A stretch of 64,000 nucleotides of DNA, taken from Gemmata sp. GTDB lineage: Bacteria > Planctomycetota > Planctomycetia > Gemmatales > Gemmataceae. Positions 8,630 through 17,531 of this stretch are shown here, piece after piece; the first letter of the stretch is position 1; the number at the start of each line of letters is the position of its first letter. The stretch covers positions 1 to 64,000 of the forward strand of contig JANWYJ010000064.1 of assembly GCA_025055115.1 (NCBI GenBank). The letters are read 5' to 3'. The notes under the pieces are model-generated. The model ran no database searches, was not told the DNA's origin, and saw nothing but the letters and a program-made list of their open reading frames with translations. A program made the position numbers and the translations under genes.

Positions 8630-9661
8630 ATGATCCCATCCACCATCTTAGGACTGGACATTGGCGGGGCGAACTTGAAGGCCGCCACGGTCAGCCGGCA
8701 GGCCCGTTCCGTGCCATTTCCCCTGTGGAAGCAACCCGAACAACTGCCCGCCGCATTGGCCCAACTGATCGCCTCGTTTCCCAGAGCCGAAACATTCGCC
8801 ATCACCATGACCGGTGAATTGTGCGACTGCTTCCTCACCAAACGGGACGGCGTGGCGACGATTCTCGCTGCGGTCGAAGCCGTGGCCGCAGGGCGGCCTG
8901 TGGGCGTCTGGAGTACGGATGGCCTGTTCCTTACTCCTGGCGCGGCCAAGCAGCAGCCCTGGAAGGTGGCAGCCGCCAACTGGCATGCCCTGGCGCGCTT
9001 CGTGGGGCGCTTCGCCCCGCACGCTGGCGGCTTGTTGCTTGACATCGGCAGTACCACCAGCGACATCATTCCCCTGCATCACGGCCTTCCTGCATCCTCG
9101 GGAACTACGGATTGGGAGCGGCTGCAGAGACGAGAATTGGTCTATGTGGGGGTCCGCCGCACGCCGATCTGTGCCATCTGGACCGACCACATCTGCGCCG
9201 AATTGTTTGCCACAACCCAGGATATTTACACGATCCTGGGGCTATTGCCGGAAGAACCCGACAATCGCGACACCGCCGATGGCCGCCCGCTGACCACCGC
9301 GTATGCCCTGGCGCGGCTGGCCCGCATGCTCGGTGCCGACCGGGAGCAACTGACCGACGAACACCTGCGGGATTTCGCTGTCCGTGTCCATACGCGCCTG
9401 CTTCATCAGCTGGTTGAAGCGGCCCGGCATGTCTACTACGATCCGCCAGGTAGGCCCGAGTTGAAGACGGTGATCATTGCTGGAGCTGGCGAATTCCTGG
9501 CACGCCGGGTGGTCGAGGAAGCTTTCCCAGCTGTGCCACCCGCGGCGATTGTTTCGCTCCAGCAGGAATGGGGGGCAACTGTGTCGGCCTGTGCCCCGGC
9601 GTATGCGGTCGCGGTCTTGGCTGCCGAACAGCACCGCGTCGCTGAGGCGACGGTCCGTTGA
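8630..9661 (+). CDS. mfnF: MfnF-like H4MPT biosynthesis protein
   Basis: 343 aa of the ASKHA-type hydantoinase/oxoprolinase-related fold. Visible are LGLDIGGANLKAA at the N-terminus, MTGELCDCF near 60, WSTDGLF near 100, and LLLDIGSTTSDIIP near 140, which are the two phosphate loops. In methanogens MfnF condenses the furan diphosphate F1-PP with glutamyl-tyramine to build the methanofuran arm, and homologues occur in bacteria with H4MPT-linked C1 transfer, including planctomycetes. The assignment is strengthened by the amino-acid-kinase gene just downstream, which resembles MfnE, the preceding step. Tightly divergent from the large Hsp70 gene. Its last codon and stop are duplicated 89 bp downstream. 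Confidence 0.82.
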   Translation: MIPSTILGLDIGGANLKAATVSRQARSVPFPLWKQPEQLPAALAQLIASFPRAETFAITMTGELCDCFLTKRDGVATILAAVEAVAAGRPVGVWSTDGLFLTPGAAKQQPWKVAAANWHALARFVGRFAPHAGGLLLDIGSTTSDIIPLHHGLPASSGTTDWERLQRRELVYVGVRRTPICAIWTDHICAELFATTQDIYTILGLLPEEPDNRDTADGRPLTTAYALARLARMLGADREQLTDEHLRDFAVRVHTRLLHQLVEAARHVYYDPPGRPELKTVIIAGAGEFLARRVVEEAFPAVPPAAIVSLQQEWGATVSACAPAYAVAVLAAEQHRVAEATVR

Positions 9662-9780
9662 GTGATTCCCCGGGCTGATAGCGACAGTCGGCACGGGCGA
9701 CGACTCCATATGTTCCTGGTCCATATGTTCCTGGATTATTGTTCCGTTGAGTGATTCCCCGGGCTGATGGCGAAAGTCGG
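9654..9780. repeat. Duplicated 3' end of mfnF plus a 15-bp tandem repeat
   Basis: A 38-bp segment (9654-9691) containing the last Arg codon and TGA of mfnF recurs at 9743-9780 with two mismatches. Between the copies TCCATATGTTCCTGG is repeated in perfect tandem (9705-9719 and 9720-9734). The second copy ends ten bases before the mfnE start codon. Confidence 0.92.
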
Positions 9781-9789
9781 TGACTGCTG

Positions 9790-10428
9790 ATGATCGTGGT
9801 GAAAGTGGGTGGCAGTTTGTTCGACCATCCGGGATTGGGCCGGGGGCTACGGGCGTTCCTGCACTCCCGGATATCGCCCAAGGGGGGTCCGTGTGTCGTT
9901 ACTCCGCCCCAGGCGGGGGTGCCAGGGGCGGCGGCGGGGGGCATGCACCTTTCTCCCGAGGTACTGTTGGTGCCTGGAGGGGGGGCAGTGGCCGACGTGG
10001 TGCGGCTATTCGATCGCATCCACCAGCTCGGAGAAGAAACCGCTCATTGGCTGGCCTTGCGATCATTGAGCGTCACGGCGGAATTCCTCCGGCAACTTCT
10101 GGCCCGAGAACACACCCAGACTGAGGAAGAATCCCGGCTGATTCACGTCGTAGATGTCTTGGCGTTTGCCAGCGCGGATGAGACCCGGCCAGGTCGCTTG
10201 CCCCATTGCTGGCAAGTGACCACCGATTCGCTTGCCGCGCGGATAGCGTGGGTTTATGGGGCGCAGAAGTTGTTGTTGCTCAAATCCATCGACATCCCAC
10301 CGGCGACCCCGTGGCTGCAAGCCGCCCGCCAGGGTTGGGTCGACGCATACTTCCCCCAGATCGCGGCCCAACTGCCGTGCCCCATCGAGACCATCAATTT
10401 CCGATCGTGGTTAGAGCATTCGGCCTGA
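9790..10428 (+). CDS. mfnE: MfnE-like amino-acid-kinase-family protein
   Basis: 212 aa with the amino acid kinase fold: N-terminal VVKVGGSL (nucleotide/phosphate binding), LLVPGGGAVADVVR, and a second-half DSLAARIA followed by KLLLLKSID. In methanogens MfnE phosphorylates 5-(aminomethyl)furan-3-yl-methyl phosphate to the diphosphate used by MfnF; the adjacent mfnF supports the same role here. Compared with the family there is an extra stretch of about 30 residues, Gly/Pro/Ala-rich, between the first helix and LLVPGGG, probably a loop insertion. The start ATG at 9790 gives the conserved MIVVKVGG N-terminus. Other kinases of the fold (glutamate, uridylate or carbamate kinase) are longer or lack this context. 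Confidence 0.8.
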   Translation: MIVVKVGGSLFDHPGLGRGLRAFLHSRISPKGGPCVVTPPQAGVPGAAAGGMHLSPEVLLVPGGGAVADVVRLFDRIHQLGEETAHWLALRSLSVTAEFLRQLLAREHTQTEEESRLIHVVDVLAFASADETRPGRLPHCWQVTTDSLAARIAWVYGAQKLLLLKSIDIPPATPWLQAARQGWVDAYFPQIAAQLPCPIETINFRSWLEHSA

Positions 10429-10505
10429 TGACCCGGCATGTTCTATGCTTGGCATGAACCTTGCGGTTGGCCCAAGAAACTCCATCGAGGGGAGACGACG
10501 CACGC

Positions 10506-12164
10506 ATGCGTTTCATCATCGCGAACGAATTCTACCAGCAGATGCAGCAGATGACCGATCACACCCCGGATTGCTACGTCCGCCCCGGGGAGTATCTGCA
10601 TCATATGTACATCGACGGTGTGAAGTATGTCGTCGCCCCGGCAGTCTTGGACTGTTTGGCCGAAGCGGAAGCCAAAGGCGACATCGAAGCCATCAACCAT
10701 CTGCAACTGCACAAACTGCACTACGAGATGCTATTGGCCGATGCCCAGCGCGCCGGCACGCTCACCGACGAAGTGACTCTTCTGGGCGATGCTCCCCCCA
10801 CCGATGAAGAGGCCCTGCCAACAACCGGCAATTCCTATGTGCCACGCATGCCGACGTGCTGGGAGGATTTGGGGCTGGATTTGCCCTTGCTTTTTGATCT
10901 GGCATTGCGCACAATATATACACGTGGACACATCACGGGAGCCGAACTGGCCGAGTCGATGGCGGTTCCGTTTGCCGTGATCAATCCCGTCTTTCAGGCG
11001 ATGCGCAAGCAATCGCTGGTGGATATTGTGGCCCAGAAGGGCAATAGTGGTGATGCAAGCTTTGTCTATGCGATCAAACCCCCCAAAGGTGAGGATGCAC
11101 TCCGCGATGCGTTAGAAAAAACAAGCTACATCGGTCCGGTGCCGGTGCCGTTTGCCGATTATGTGGAAGCGGTGATGGCCCAAACTGTGCGCCGGTTGGT
11201 CGTGACGCGACGCAGTATTCGCCGCGCTTTTGAAGACCTCATTATCACCGATGAAGTCTTCAACGAAATTGGCCCGGCGATCAACTCGGCCCAATCGATC
11301 TTCTTCTTCGGCTACCCTGGCAATGGCAAAACCAGCATCGCCGAACGTATCACCCGCTTGATGGGCGATGCCATCTACGTGCCCCATGCGATCGAGGCCA
11401 ACGGCCAGATCATCAAGGTTTACGATCCGATTCAGCATACGCCGCTGCCCAACGACGATTTCGCGGTGCAGCCATCGATCACCGACACGTTGCTCAAACG
11501 TGGTCCGCAATATGATACCCGCTTTGTCCGGGTCAAACGGCCGACGATTGTCGTCGGTGGAGAATTGACGCTGCCGATGCTGGACCTCAAGTATAACGCG
11601 GTCGGCAAGTATTACGAAGCGCCTCTGCAGATGAAAGCCAACGGTGGCATCTTCATGATCGACGACTTTGGCCGTCAGCAAGTGCGGCCGATGGACTTGC
11701 TCAACCGCTGGATTGTACCCTTGGAGAAGAAGTATGACTATTTGAACACGATCACTGGAACGAAAATTGAAGTGCCCTTCGATCAGTTGCTGATTTTCAG
11801 CACCAACCTTGACCCCAGCCAACTGGCCGACGAAGCCTTCCTCCGTCGCATCAAGTTTAAAATTGAGATTCGCGACCCCGACGAAGCTCAATACCGGCGG
11901 ATTTGGGAGTTGGTGTGCCACAGCCGGCGTGTGGAGTACGACGCCCGCGGCATCGACTATCTGATTCAGAAGTGGTACAAGCCCTACCATCGGCCGTTCC
12001 GCATGTGCCAGCCACGCGATATTCTCGACCAGATGATGAGCATTGCCAAGTACAATATGGAACGAGTGAACTTTAGCCCCGATTTGATCGACGCCGCCTG
12101 TTCGACCTACTTCATCAACACCAGTAGCAACAAGGATTTTGGCGCGAAGGTGCAATTGCACTAA
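10506..12164 (+). CDS. AAA-family ATPase with N-terminal non-ATPase domain
   Basis: 552 aa. The C-terminal half carries an AAA+ module: Walker A FFGYPGNGKTS near residue 265, Walker B GGIFMIDDFG near 385, sensor-like LLIFSTNLDP near 425, and an arginine-rich lid region around FLRRIKFKIEI. The N-terminal 220 residues hold a winged-helix-like part (LRTIYTRGHITGAELAESM) typical of DNA-binding or adaptor folds. Partner unknown; MoxR/TadZ-like roles are possible. The start is MRFIIANEF, with GAGGGGAG about 10 nt upstream, rather than the longer track start at 10461. The unit is likely single-gene, between mfnE and queG. Function is inferred only to the level of ATP-driven remodelling. Confidence 0.8.
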   Translation: MRFIIANEFYQQMQQMTDHTPDCYVRPGEYLHHMYIDGVKYVVAPAVLDCLAEAEAKGDIEAINHLQLHKLHYEMLLADAQRAGTLTDEVTLLGDAPPTDEEALPTTGNSYVPRMPTCWEDLGLDLPLLFDLALRTIYTRGHITGAELAESMAVPFAVINPVFQAMRKQSLVDIVAQKGNSGDASFVYAIKPPKGEDALRDALEKTSYIGPVPVPFADYVEAVMAQTVRRLVVTRRSIRRAFEDLIITDEVFNEIGPAINSAQSIFFFGYPGNGKTSIAERITRLMGDAIYVPHAIEANGQIIKVYDPIQHTPLPNDDFAVQPSITDTLLKRGPQYDTRFVRVKRPTIVVGGELTLPMLDLKYNAVGKYYEAPLQMKANGGIFMIDDFGRQQVRPMDLLNRWIVPLEKKYDYLNTITGTKIEVPFDQLLIFSTNLDPSQLADEAFLRRIKFKIEIRDPDEAQYRRIWELVCHSRRVEYDARGIDYLIQKWYKPYHRPFRMCQPRDILDQMMSIAKYNMERVNFSPDLIDAACSTYFINTSSNKDFGAKVQLH

Positions 12165-12345
12165 CGGTGTGTATTTCGGATGGCTGGCGTTCCGGCGCTA
12201 ATGGCGTTCGCTGATGGCGTTGAACCGTTGTGGGTTGCCGATGGCTGGTTCGCAACATCGTCGTAGTTCGCTACCGGCAACAGCCGATGGTCGGCCGCGC
12301 CTCGCGATGGGGTGTGGGGAGCCTGAGGAGGAAGGAGGCGGCGCG

Positions 12346-13545
12346 TTGCCAACATCTACTTCATCGCAACCCACCTTTTCATCGCAGCCCACCTTGGCAG
12401 CCCGCGTGAAAGCACAAGCGCTGGAATTGGGTTTTGCCCTTGTCGGGATTGCTCCGGCGACGGAAGCGGATGGATTCGCTCATTTTCGCGCCTGGCTGGA
12501 ACGCGGTTATGCCGGCGAGATGGCTTACTTGCACAAGCGCGCCGAAGCACGTCGCCATCCGGAGAGCATTTTGGCGGGTGTGCGCAGTGTTATCATGGTA
12601 GCGATGGAATATGGTGGTTCGGTTCAGACGCACAAGCCGGCCACGGCGGCTTCGGGTTCCGTAACCACATCCGCCAGAAATGCTGCGGCCCCCTTCCACG
12701 CCCGGGTGGCGAAGTATGCTCAAGGGCCGGACTACCACCCCGTGATGTGGGGCCGTCTCAATCGGCTGGCTGCTTGGCTGGAAGCTGAAGTGCCCGGCTG
12801 CCGGACCGCTGCTGTCACCGATACCGCGCCGCTACTCGAACGCGACTTCGCCCGTCGCGCCGGGCTAGGCTGGATTGGCAAAAATACCATGCTCATCCAT
12901 CCCCGCCGCGGCAGTTTCTTCTTCTTGGGCGCATTGCTGACCGATTGTCTGTTACCGCCTGACGAACCCTTTCCCGCCGTCCACTGCGGAACGTGCACGG
13001 CTTGCTTGAAGGCCTGCCCGACTCAGGCGTTCCCCGAACCGTTTGTCCTCGATGCCACCCGATGCATCAGCTATCTGACCATCGAATTGCGTTCGGCAAT
13101 TCCTCCCGAACAACGCGACGCAATCGGGGATTGGCTCTTCGGTTGCGATATTTGCCAAGACGTTTGCCCGTGGAACCGTCGCCGCGTGTCACGCGCACAA
13201 CGGCCCGGACAGACTCACCCCCAACCCGACCAGCACGAGGTTGCTTTCCCCCCGGATCCTCAGCTGGAATGGCTCGATCCTATCGAGCTGCTCCAAAGTG
13301 ATGCCGACAACTTTCGCCAACGTTTCAAGAAAACTTCATTGTGGCGCAGCCGTCGTCGTGGACTTCTGCGCAACGCCGCTATTGTGTTGGGAAATATTGG
13401 CGACGCGCGGGCACTGCCGGCATTGGAAAAGGCTTGCTGCGATGCGGATGAAGTCATCCGCGACGCGGCCGCGTGGGCTATCGAACGCATCCGTCAGCGG
13501 ATGGCCAAGGGAGAGTCGAGGGCACCAGCGCCGCCAGGGGCATAG
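12346..13545 (+). CDS. queG: Epoxyqueuosine reductase QueG
   Basis: About 399 aa. QueG reduces epoxyqueuosine to queuosine in the wobble position of tRNA, using cobalamin and two 4Fe-4S clusters. Both ferredoxin-like motifs are present: CGTCTACLKACP near residue 218 and CDICQDVCP near 268, plus the family motif GLGWIGKNTMLIHPRRGS. A C-terminal HEAT/PBS-lyase-like repeat (ALPALEKACCDADEVIRDAA) is normal for the longer QueG class. Start choice: a strong AAGGAGG sits 7 nt before an in-frame TTG at 12346, better than the ATG codons at 12214 or 12307, which lack a site. The first residues contain an in-frame 18-bp tandem duplication (12360-12377/12378-12395) encoding SSQPTF and SSQPTL. Confidence 0.88.
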   Translation: MPTSTSSQPTFSSQPTLAARVKAQALELGFALVGIAPATEADGFAHFRAWLERGYAGEMAYLHKRAEARRHPESILAGVRSVIMVAMEYGGSVQTHKPATAASGSVTTSARNAAAPFHARVAKYAQGPDYHPVMWGRLNRLAAWLEAEVPGCRTAAVTDTAPLLERDFARRAGLGWIGKNTMLIHPRRGSFFFLGALLTDCLLPPDEPFPAVHCGTCTACLKACPTQAFPEPFVLDATRCISYLTIELRSAIPPEQRDAIGDWLFGCDICQDVCPWNRRRVSRAQRPGQTHPQPDQHEVAFPPDPQLEWLDPIELLQSDADNFRQRFKKTSLWRSRRRGLLRNAAIVLGNIGDARALPALEKACCDADEVIRDAAAWAIERIRQRMAKGESRAPAPPGA

Positions 13546-14094
13546 AGTGCAGGGAAACGATCGCCGCCATCGGCCTGAGCTTGGGCACTGCGGCACGAAC
13601 TCTTGCTGGCCCTGTGGGGCCAGGGGAACTGAGACGCAACACCAACTGAGACGCAACACCGGTGGTGGGCCTCGCGATGGCCGGATCGGTTGATGTTGGC
13701 AGCGCCAAAAGTGGTCAACGTCCCGGCGCAGGGGACCATCATTCGCTGACGATAGCAACGATCCTCATGGTTGAGCTGATTGGTACGATTGTGCGGTTCA
13801 CGGTGGTGGGCCACGGCTTGGGGTGTGGGTCAACGTGGGCAGGGGAACTTCTCGGCACTACGACCGTCGCTAGCCTGAGGGGTGGGCCGTTTGGGATACT
13901 AGGAAATGATTGTCACTGGTCGTAACCGAATCGCTAGCTGTGGGTTGCGCCGGTTGTAAATGCTGATGGCCACTTGGGTTTCAGTAGATTCTCATAATTT
14001 CATCCCTACAATCAGGTACGTCTGAAACACATCCGGCCTCCCAACGGTAACGCCTGGAGAAACTCGCCGACCACCCGGAGGCAGTGGGGTAGCC
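13546..14094. other. 549-bp intergenic region before the T2SS cluster
   Basis: No convincing gene; the 87-aa ORF at 13662-13925 is composition-driven. It contains a perfect 17-bp tandem repeat AACTGAGACGCAACACC (13627-13643, 13644-13660). An A/T-richer stretch at about 13970-14012 with TACAAT (14007-14012) could hold the promoter of gspE, though no matching -35 box at standard spacing is seen. Confidence 0.6.
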
Positions 14095-15867
14095 ATGCAA
14101 TTATTGCAAACACTGACCGAACGAGGCTTACTGTCTGAAAGCGACCGGACACGTGCCGCCGAGGCGATCAAGGCGGCCCCGGAGTATCCACCCCATCAGG
14201 TGTTGGTCGATAAAGGGTTTGTGAAGGAAGAAGTCCTTCTGCCGGTTTTGGCACAAGAATTCGGTCTGGAGCAGATCGACCTGACCAAGACCACGATTGA
14301 GAAGGACGTCCAGGCGATCATCCCGCAGAAGCTGGTTCACCGGAAAAATCTTCTGCCTATTGCGCGGCACAATGGGACTTTGGTGGTGGCCATTGGCAAC
14401 CCGTTCGATGCCTACGCGATTGATGAGGTCCAGACGATTACGGGGTTGCACGTCATCCCGGTTTTGGCGCCGCCGCGTGAGATCACCCGGCTCATCAAGC
14501 AGTACTACGGCGTTGGCGGCGACACCGTCGCGGCGCTGGCGCAGGAGCGGAAAGTCGAAGAGGAGGATATTGAGTTTCTCGAAGCGCTGGAGGCCGACGA
14601 CAGCGAAATGGCCAAAGCGGCGCAGGAAGCGTCGGTCGTGCGCTTGGTGAATCAGATTCTCGTGGAAGCCGCCAATGAACGGGCCTCCGACATTCATATT
14701 GAGTGCGAGGAAACGGGCCTGCGGATTCGCTACCGCATCGACGGCCTGCTGCAAGAACAAAAACTGCCGCCGGAAATCAACCGGTTTCAGGCGGCGATCA
14801 TCAGCCGTCTGAAAATTATGGCCCGGCTGAATATTGCCGAGAAACGCCTGCCCCAAGATGGCCGCATCAAAATGAAGGTGCAGGGGCGGGAAATCGATGT
14901 CCGTGTTTCGATCATTCCGATGATCCACGGGGAAGGGGTGGTGATGCGGTTGCTCGACAAAGGCCGCATGACCTTTGACCTGAAGATGTGCGGCATGCTT
15001 CCGGACATCTACAGCACCTTCAAGCAGTTGATCGACCGCCCCCACGGGATTGTCTTGGTCACTGGGCCGACCGGTTCGGGAAAATCCACCACGCTGTATT
15101 CGGCCCTCAATGAGATCAAAGACGAAACCACAAAGATTATTACGGTCGAAGACCCGGTGGAGTACAACCAACCGGGCATCTGCCAGATTCAAACCCATGC
15201 CAAAATTGGTCTGACCTTCGCCAACGCCTTGCGGTCGATTCTCCGGCACGACCCCGATGTGATTCTCGTTGGCGAAATCCGCGACCTGGAAACGGCGGAG
15301 ATGGCCATTCATGCCTCCCTGACCGGACACATGGTCTTCAGCACGCTGCACACCAACGATGCCCCCAGTGCCTTCACGCGCATGATTGATATGGGCGTCG
15401 AACCATTTCTGGTCTCCAGTACGGTCGAAGGGGTGATGGCCCAGCGGTTGGTCCGCACCATCTGTCCGGATTGTAAGACGACCTACGTGCCGTCCCTGGA
15501 CGAGATGCCCTTGGACTTCCCCCTGCGCAAAGGCCACCCCAAAGCGGCACCCGATGTGGCCATCCAGCGCAGTATTCTGGAAATGATGAACAGCGGACCA
15601 GTCGCTGAAGGGAAGCTGTGGAAAGGGACGGGCTGTCGGTCGTGCCGACAAACTGGCTTCCGCGGCCGCACTGGGATACATGAATTGCTCGTCACCAATG
15701 ATGTGATCAAGGATTTGGTCGTTCAACGGGTCAACGCGGGAGTCATCCGGCTCGAAGCCCTCAAAGCGGGGATGATCACCTTACGCCAAGACGGCTGGCG
15801 GAAGGTCCTCAATGGCACGACCACGATTGAAGAAGTCGCCCGAACTACCGCTGGCGACATCAGTTAG
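14095..15867 (+). CDS. gspE: Type II secretion / type IV pilus assembly ATPase GspE/PilB
   Basis: A 590-aa hexameric motor ATPase. An N-terminal MshEN-like region (about 1-150; such domains can bind c-di-GMP) leads into the motor: Walker A GPTGSGKSTT near residue 324, Asp box ITVEDPVEY, Walker B DPDVILVGEIRD near 390, and the His box HASLTGHMVFSTLHTNDA. A tetracysteine zinc element is split as CPDCKTTY near 458 and CRSCRQTGFRGRTGI near 516. It powers pseudopilus assembly from the cytoplasmic face. The product heads a run of collinear secretion genes. The start ATG is preceded by GGAGGCAGTGGGGTAGCC. PilB and GspE cannot be told apart by sequence alone; the minor pseudopilins K and L downstream favour a secretion system. 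Confidence 0.93.
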   Translation: MQLLQTLTERGLLSESDRTRAAEAIKAAPEYPPHQVLVDKGFVKEEVLLPVLAQEFGLEQIDLTKTTIEKDVQAIIPQKLVHRKNLLPIARHNGTLVVAIGNPFDAYAIDEVQTITGLHVIPVLAPPREITRLIKQYYGVGGDTVAALAQERKVEEEDIEFLEALEADDSEMAKAAQEASVVRLVNQILVEAANERASDIHIECEETGLRIRYRIDGLLQEQKLPPEINRFQAAIISRLKIMARLNIAEKRLPQDGRIKMKVQGREIDVRVSIIPMIHGEGVVMRLLDKGRMTFDLKMCGMLPDIYSTFKQLIDRPHGIVLVTGPTGSGKSTTLYSALNEIKDETTKIITVEDPVEYNQPGICQIQTHAKIGLTFANALRSILRHDPDVILVGEIRDLETAEMAIHASLTGHMVFSTLHTNDAPSAFTRMIDMGVEPFLVSSTVEGVMAQRLVRTICPDCKTTYVPSLDEMPLDFPLRKGHPKAAPDVAIQRSILEMMNSGPVAEGKLWKGTGCRSCRQTGFRGRTGIHELLVTNDVIKDLVVQRVNAGVIRLEALKAGMITLRQDGWRKVLNGTTTIEEVARTTAGDIS

Positions 15868-16040
15868 GTAAAATCCCCTACTGTGGCCGACCGAGCGTCG
15901 CCACACCCCAGTGCCTGACGTTCCGCCGATTCGCACCCCCAGCCACCACGGCGATGGGGCATGGGCCAAGAAAAAAAACATGCTGGGATCAACTTGGAGT
16001 CGATTGTCCCCGGTACTGTCCGTTTTAAGCACCAGAAGCC

Positions 16041-17258
16041 ATGCCGGACTTTACTTATGAAGCCTTGGGACGTACCGGGACGAAATCCACCGGTACGGTG
16101 ACCGCCAACAGCGAACGGGAAGCCGCCCAGATTCTCGATGGTCGGGGGCTGTTCCCCATCAAAATTGCCCTGGCGAAAACGCAAGCCTCAAGCGCCGGCA
16201 GCTTTTTCGGAGGTCGCGTCAGTGGGCGGCAGATCGCCGTGTTCTACACCCAATTGGCCGATTTGCTCCAATCGGGTGTGCCACTGCTGCGTTCCTTGGA
16301 AATTCTGGAACGGCAAAGTACCAACCGCACACTGCAAGCGGTGGTTCGCGATGTCCGTGCACGCGTGGCCGATGGGACTGGCCTGGCGCAAGCGATGGCC
16401 CAGCATCCCAAGGTGTTCAGCGAATTGGCCGTGGGGATGGTCCGGGCCGGCCAAGAAGGCGGCTTTCTCGAAGATGTGCTAAAACGGATCGCTGCTTTCG
16501 TCGAGCATCAAGAAGACTTGAAATCCAAAGTGGTAGGGTCGTTGGCCTACCCGGTGTTCCTGGCGTTTGCCGGCTTCGCGGTTGTGACCGTGCTGATGGT
16601 CTTCTTCGTTCCGAAGTTCAAATCGATCTTCGAGAAACTCGAAGAAAAGAACCAGATGCCAACGATCACTGCCGGGTTACTGTGGGTGAGCAACTTTTTA
16701 TCCTCGTGGACCGGCATAGCCACCGCCGCGGGCCTGGTTGTGGCGGTGATCCTGTTCATCCTGTGGACCCGCGGCTCCGGGCGCCTGTGGGCCGACCGGA
16801 TGCGCCTGCGCTTGCCCCTGTTTGGCCCGATTTTCCTCGGCTTGGCCCTGTCACGCTTCTGCCGCATTCTGGGAACCATGCTTCACAACGGCATTCCCAT
16901 TCTGAAAGCCCTCACTATCGCCAAAGACTCCACCGGCAACAAAGTACTGGGGGCGGCGATCGAACAAAGTGCCGAAAACGTGACCGCAGGACAAAAGCTG
17001 GCCGACCCACTCCGCAAAAGCGGCTACTTTCCCCCCGATATTGTCGAGATGATCACGATTGCCGAAGAAGCCAACACCCTGGAAAAAGTGCTCGTCGATA
17101 TCGCCGATAGCCTCGATAAACGCACCGCCCGCAATCTGGAATTGATGGTGAAACTGCTGGAACCGATTATGCTACTGGTGATGGCCGTCGTGGTTGGGAC
17201 GATTGCCGTCGGTCTGCTGATGCCGGTCTTCAAGATGAGTAGCACCCTGAGCACCTAG
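16041..17258 (+). CDS. gspF: Type II secretion inner-membrane platform protein GspF/PilC
   Basis: 405 aa, standard length for GspF/PilC. An N-terminal segment (PDFTYEALGRTGTKSTGTV) is followed by two T2SSF four-helix domains (about 70-190 and 270-395). Three membrane helices are visible: PVFLAFAGFAVVTVLMVFFV, the stretch GIATAAGLVVAVILFILW, and near the C-terminus LLVMAVVVGTIAVGLLMPVF. It couples the GspE motor to pseudopilin insertion in the inner membrane. It lies 173 bp after gspE. Its last codons and TAG stop (MSSTLST) are triplicated in the downstream 31-bp repeats. Confidence 0.93.
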   Translation: MPDFTYEALGRTGTKSTGTVTANSEREAAQILDGRGLFPIKIALAKTQASSAGSFFGGRVSGRQIAVFYTQLADLLQSGVPLLRSLEILERQSTNRTLQAVVRDVRARVADGTGLAQAMAQHPKVFSELAVGMVRAGQEGGFLEDVLKRIAAFVEHQEDLKSKVVGSLAYPVFLAFAGFAVVTVLMVFFVPKFKSIFEKLEEKNQMPTITAGLLWVSNFLSSWTGIATAAGLVVAVILFILWTRGSGRLWADRMRLRLPLFGPIFLGLALSRFCRILGTMLHNGIPILKALTIAKDSTGNKVLGAAIEQSAENVTAGQKLADPLRKSGYFPPDIVEMITIAEEANTLEKVLVDIADSLDKRTARNLELMVKLLEPIMLLVMAVVVGTIAVGLLMPVFKMSSTLST

Positions 17259-17329
17259 CGAGGGCCTAAGTAGCACTCTCAGCACCCAGCGAGGGCCTAA
17301 GTAGCACCCTGAGCACCCAGCGAGGGCTT
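17239..17329. repeat. 31-bp tandem triplication of the gspF 3' end
   Basis: Three head-to-tail units (17239-17269, 17270-17300, 17301-17329) share GTAGCAC(C/T)CT(G/C)AGCACC and GCGAGGGC. Unit 1 contains the last five codons and TAG stop of gspF; units 2 and 3 are downstream non-coding copies. The rest of the 17259-17531 gap has no gene. Confidence 0.93.
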
Positions 17330-17437
17330 CAGAACCACCACAACCGGGGGGGGCAACGCCGTGATCGCGGGGGGCCTCCGCAATAGGCCAGACACTCACG
17401 CAGCGCTGTCTGGGAACGTAGCGCAGTCGAAACTCTC

Positions 17438-17467
17438 ATAACCAGTTAAGCCGCTACTGGTTATACT
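17438..17467 (+). promoter_or_regulatory. Perfect 9-bp dyad overlapping a -10-like hexamer upstream of gspG
   Basis: ATAACCAGT, nine spacer bases, then ACTGGTTAT (17438-17464) form a perfect inverted repeat. The right arm runs into TATACT (17462-17467), a good -10 match, about 65 bp before gspG. There is no clear -35 box, as would fit an activator- or repressor-controlled promoter. It could instead be a weak stem-loop ending the gspEF transcript, but no T-run follows. Confidence 0.45.
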
Positions 17468-17531
17468 AGAGAATAACGACTATCGGCACCCTGTTGGAAC
17501 CCGCGCTAGATCGTGGGAGGAGACTGACCCT

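Noticed and set aside
13662-13925. 87-aa ORF downstream of queG
   Set aside because: No ribosome site, repetitive Gly/Val composition, no recognisable domain.
14128-15726. 532-aa ORF antisense to gspE
   Set aside because: It is a high-GC antisense shadow of an unmistakable GspE gene with full motifs on the plus strand.
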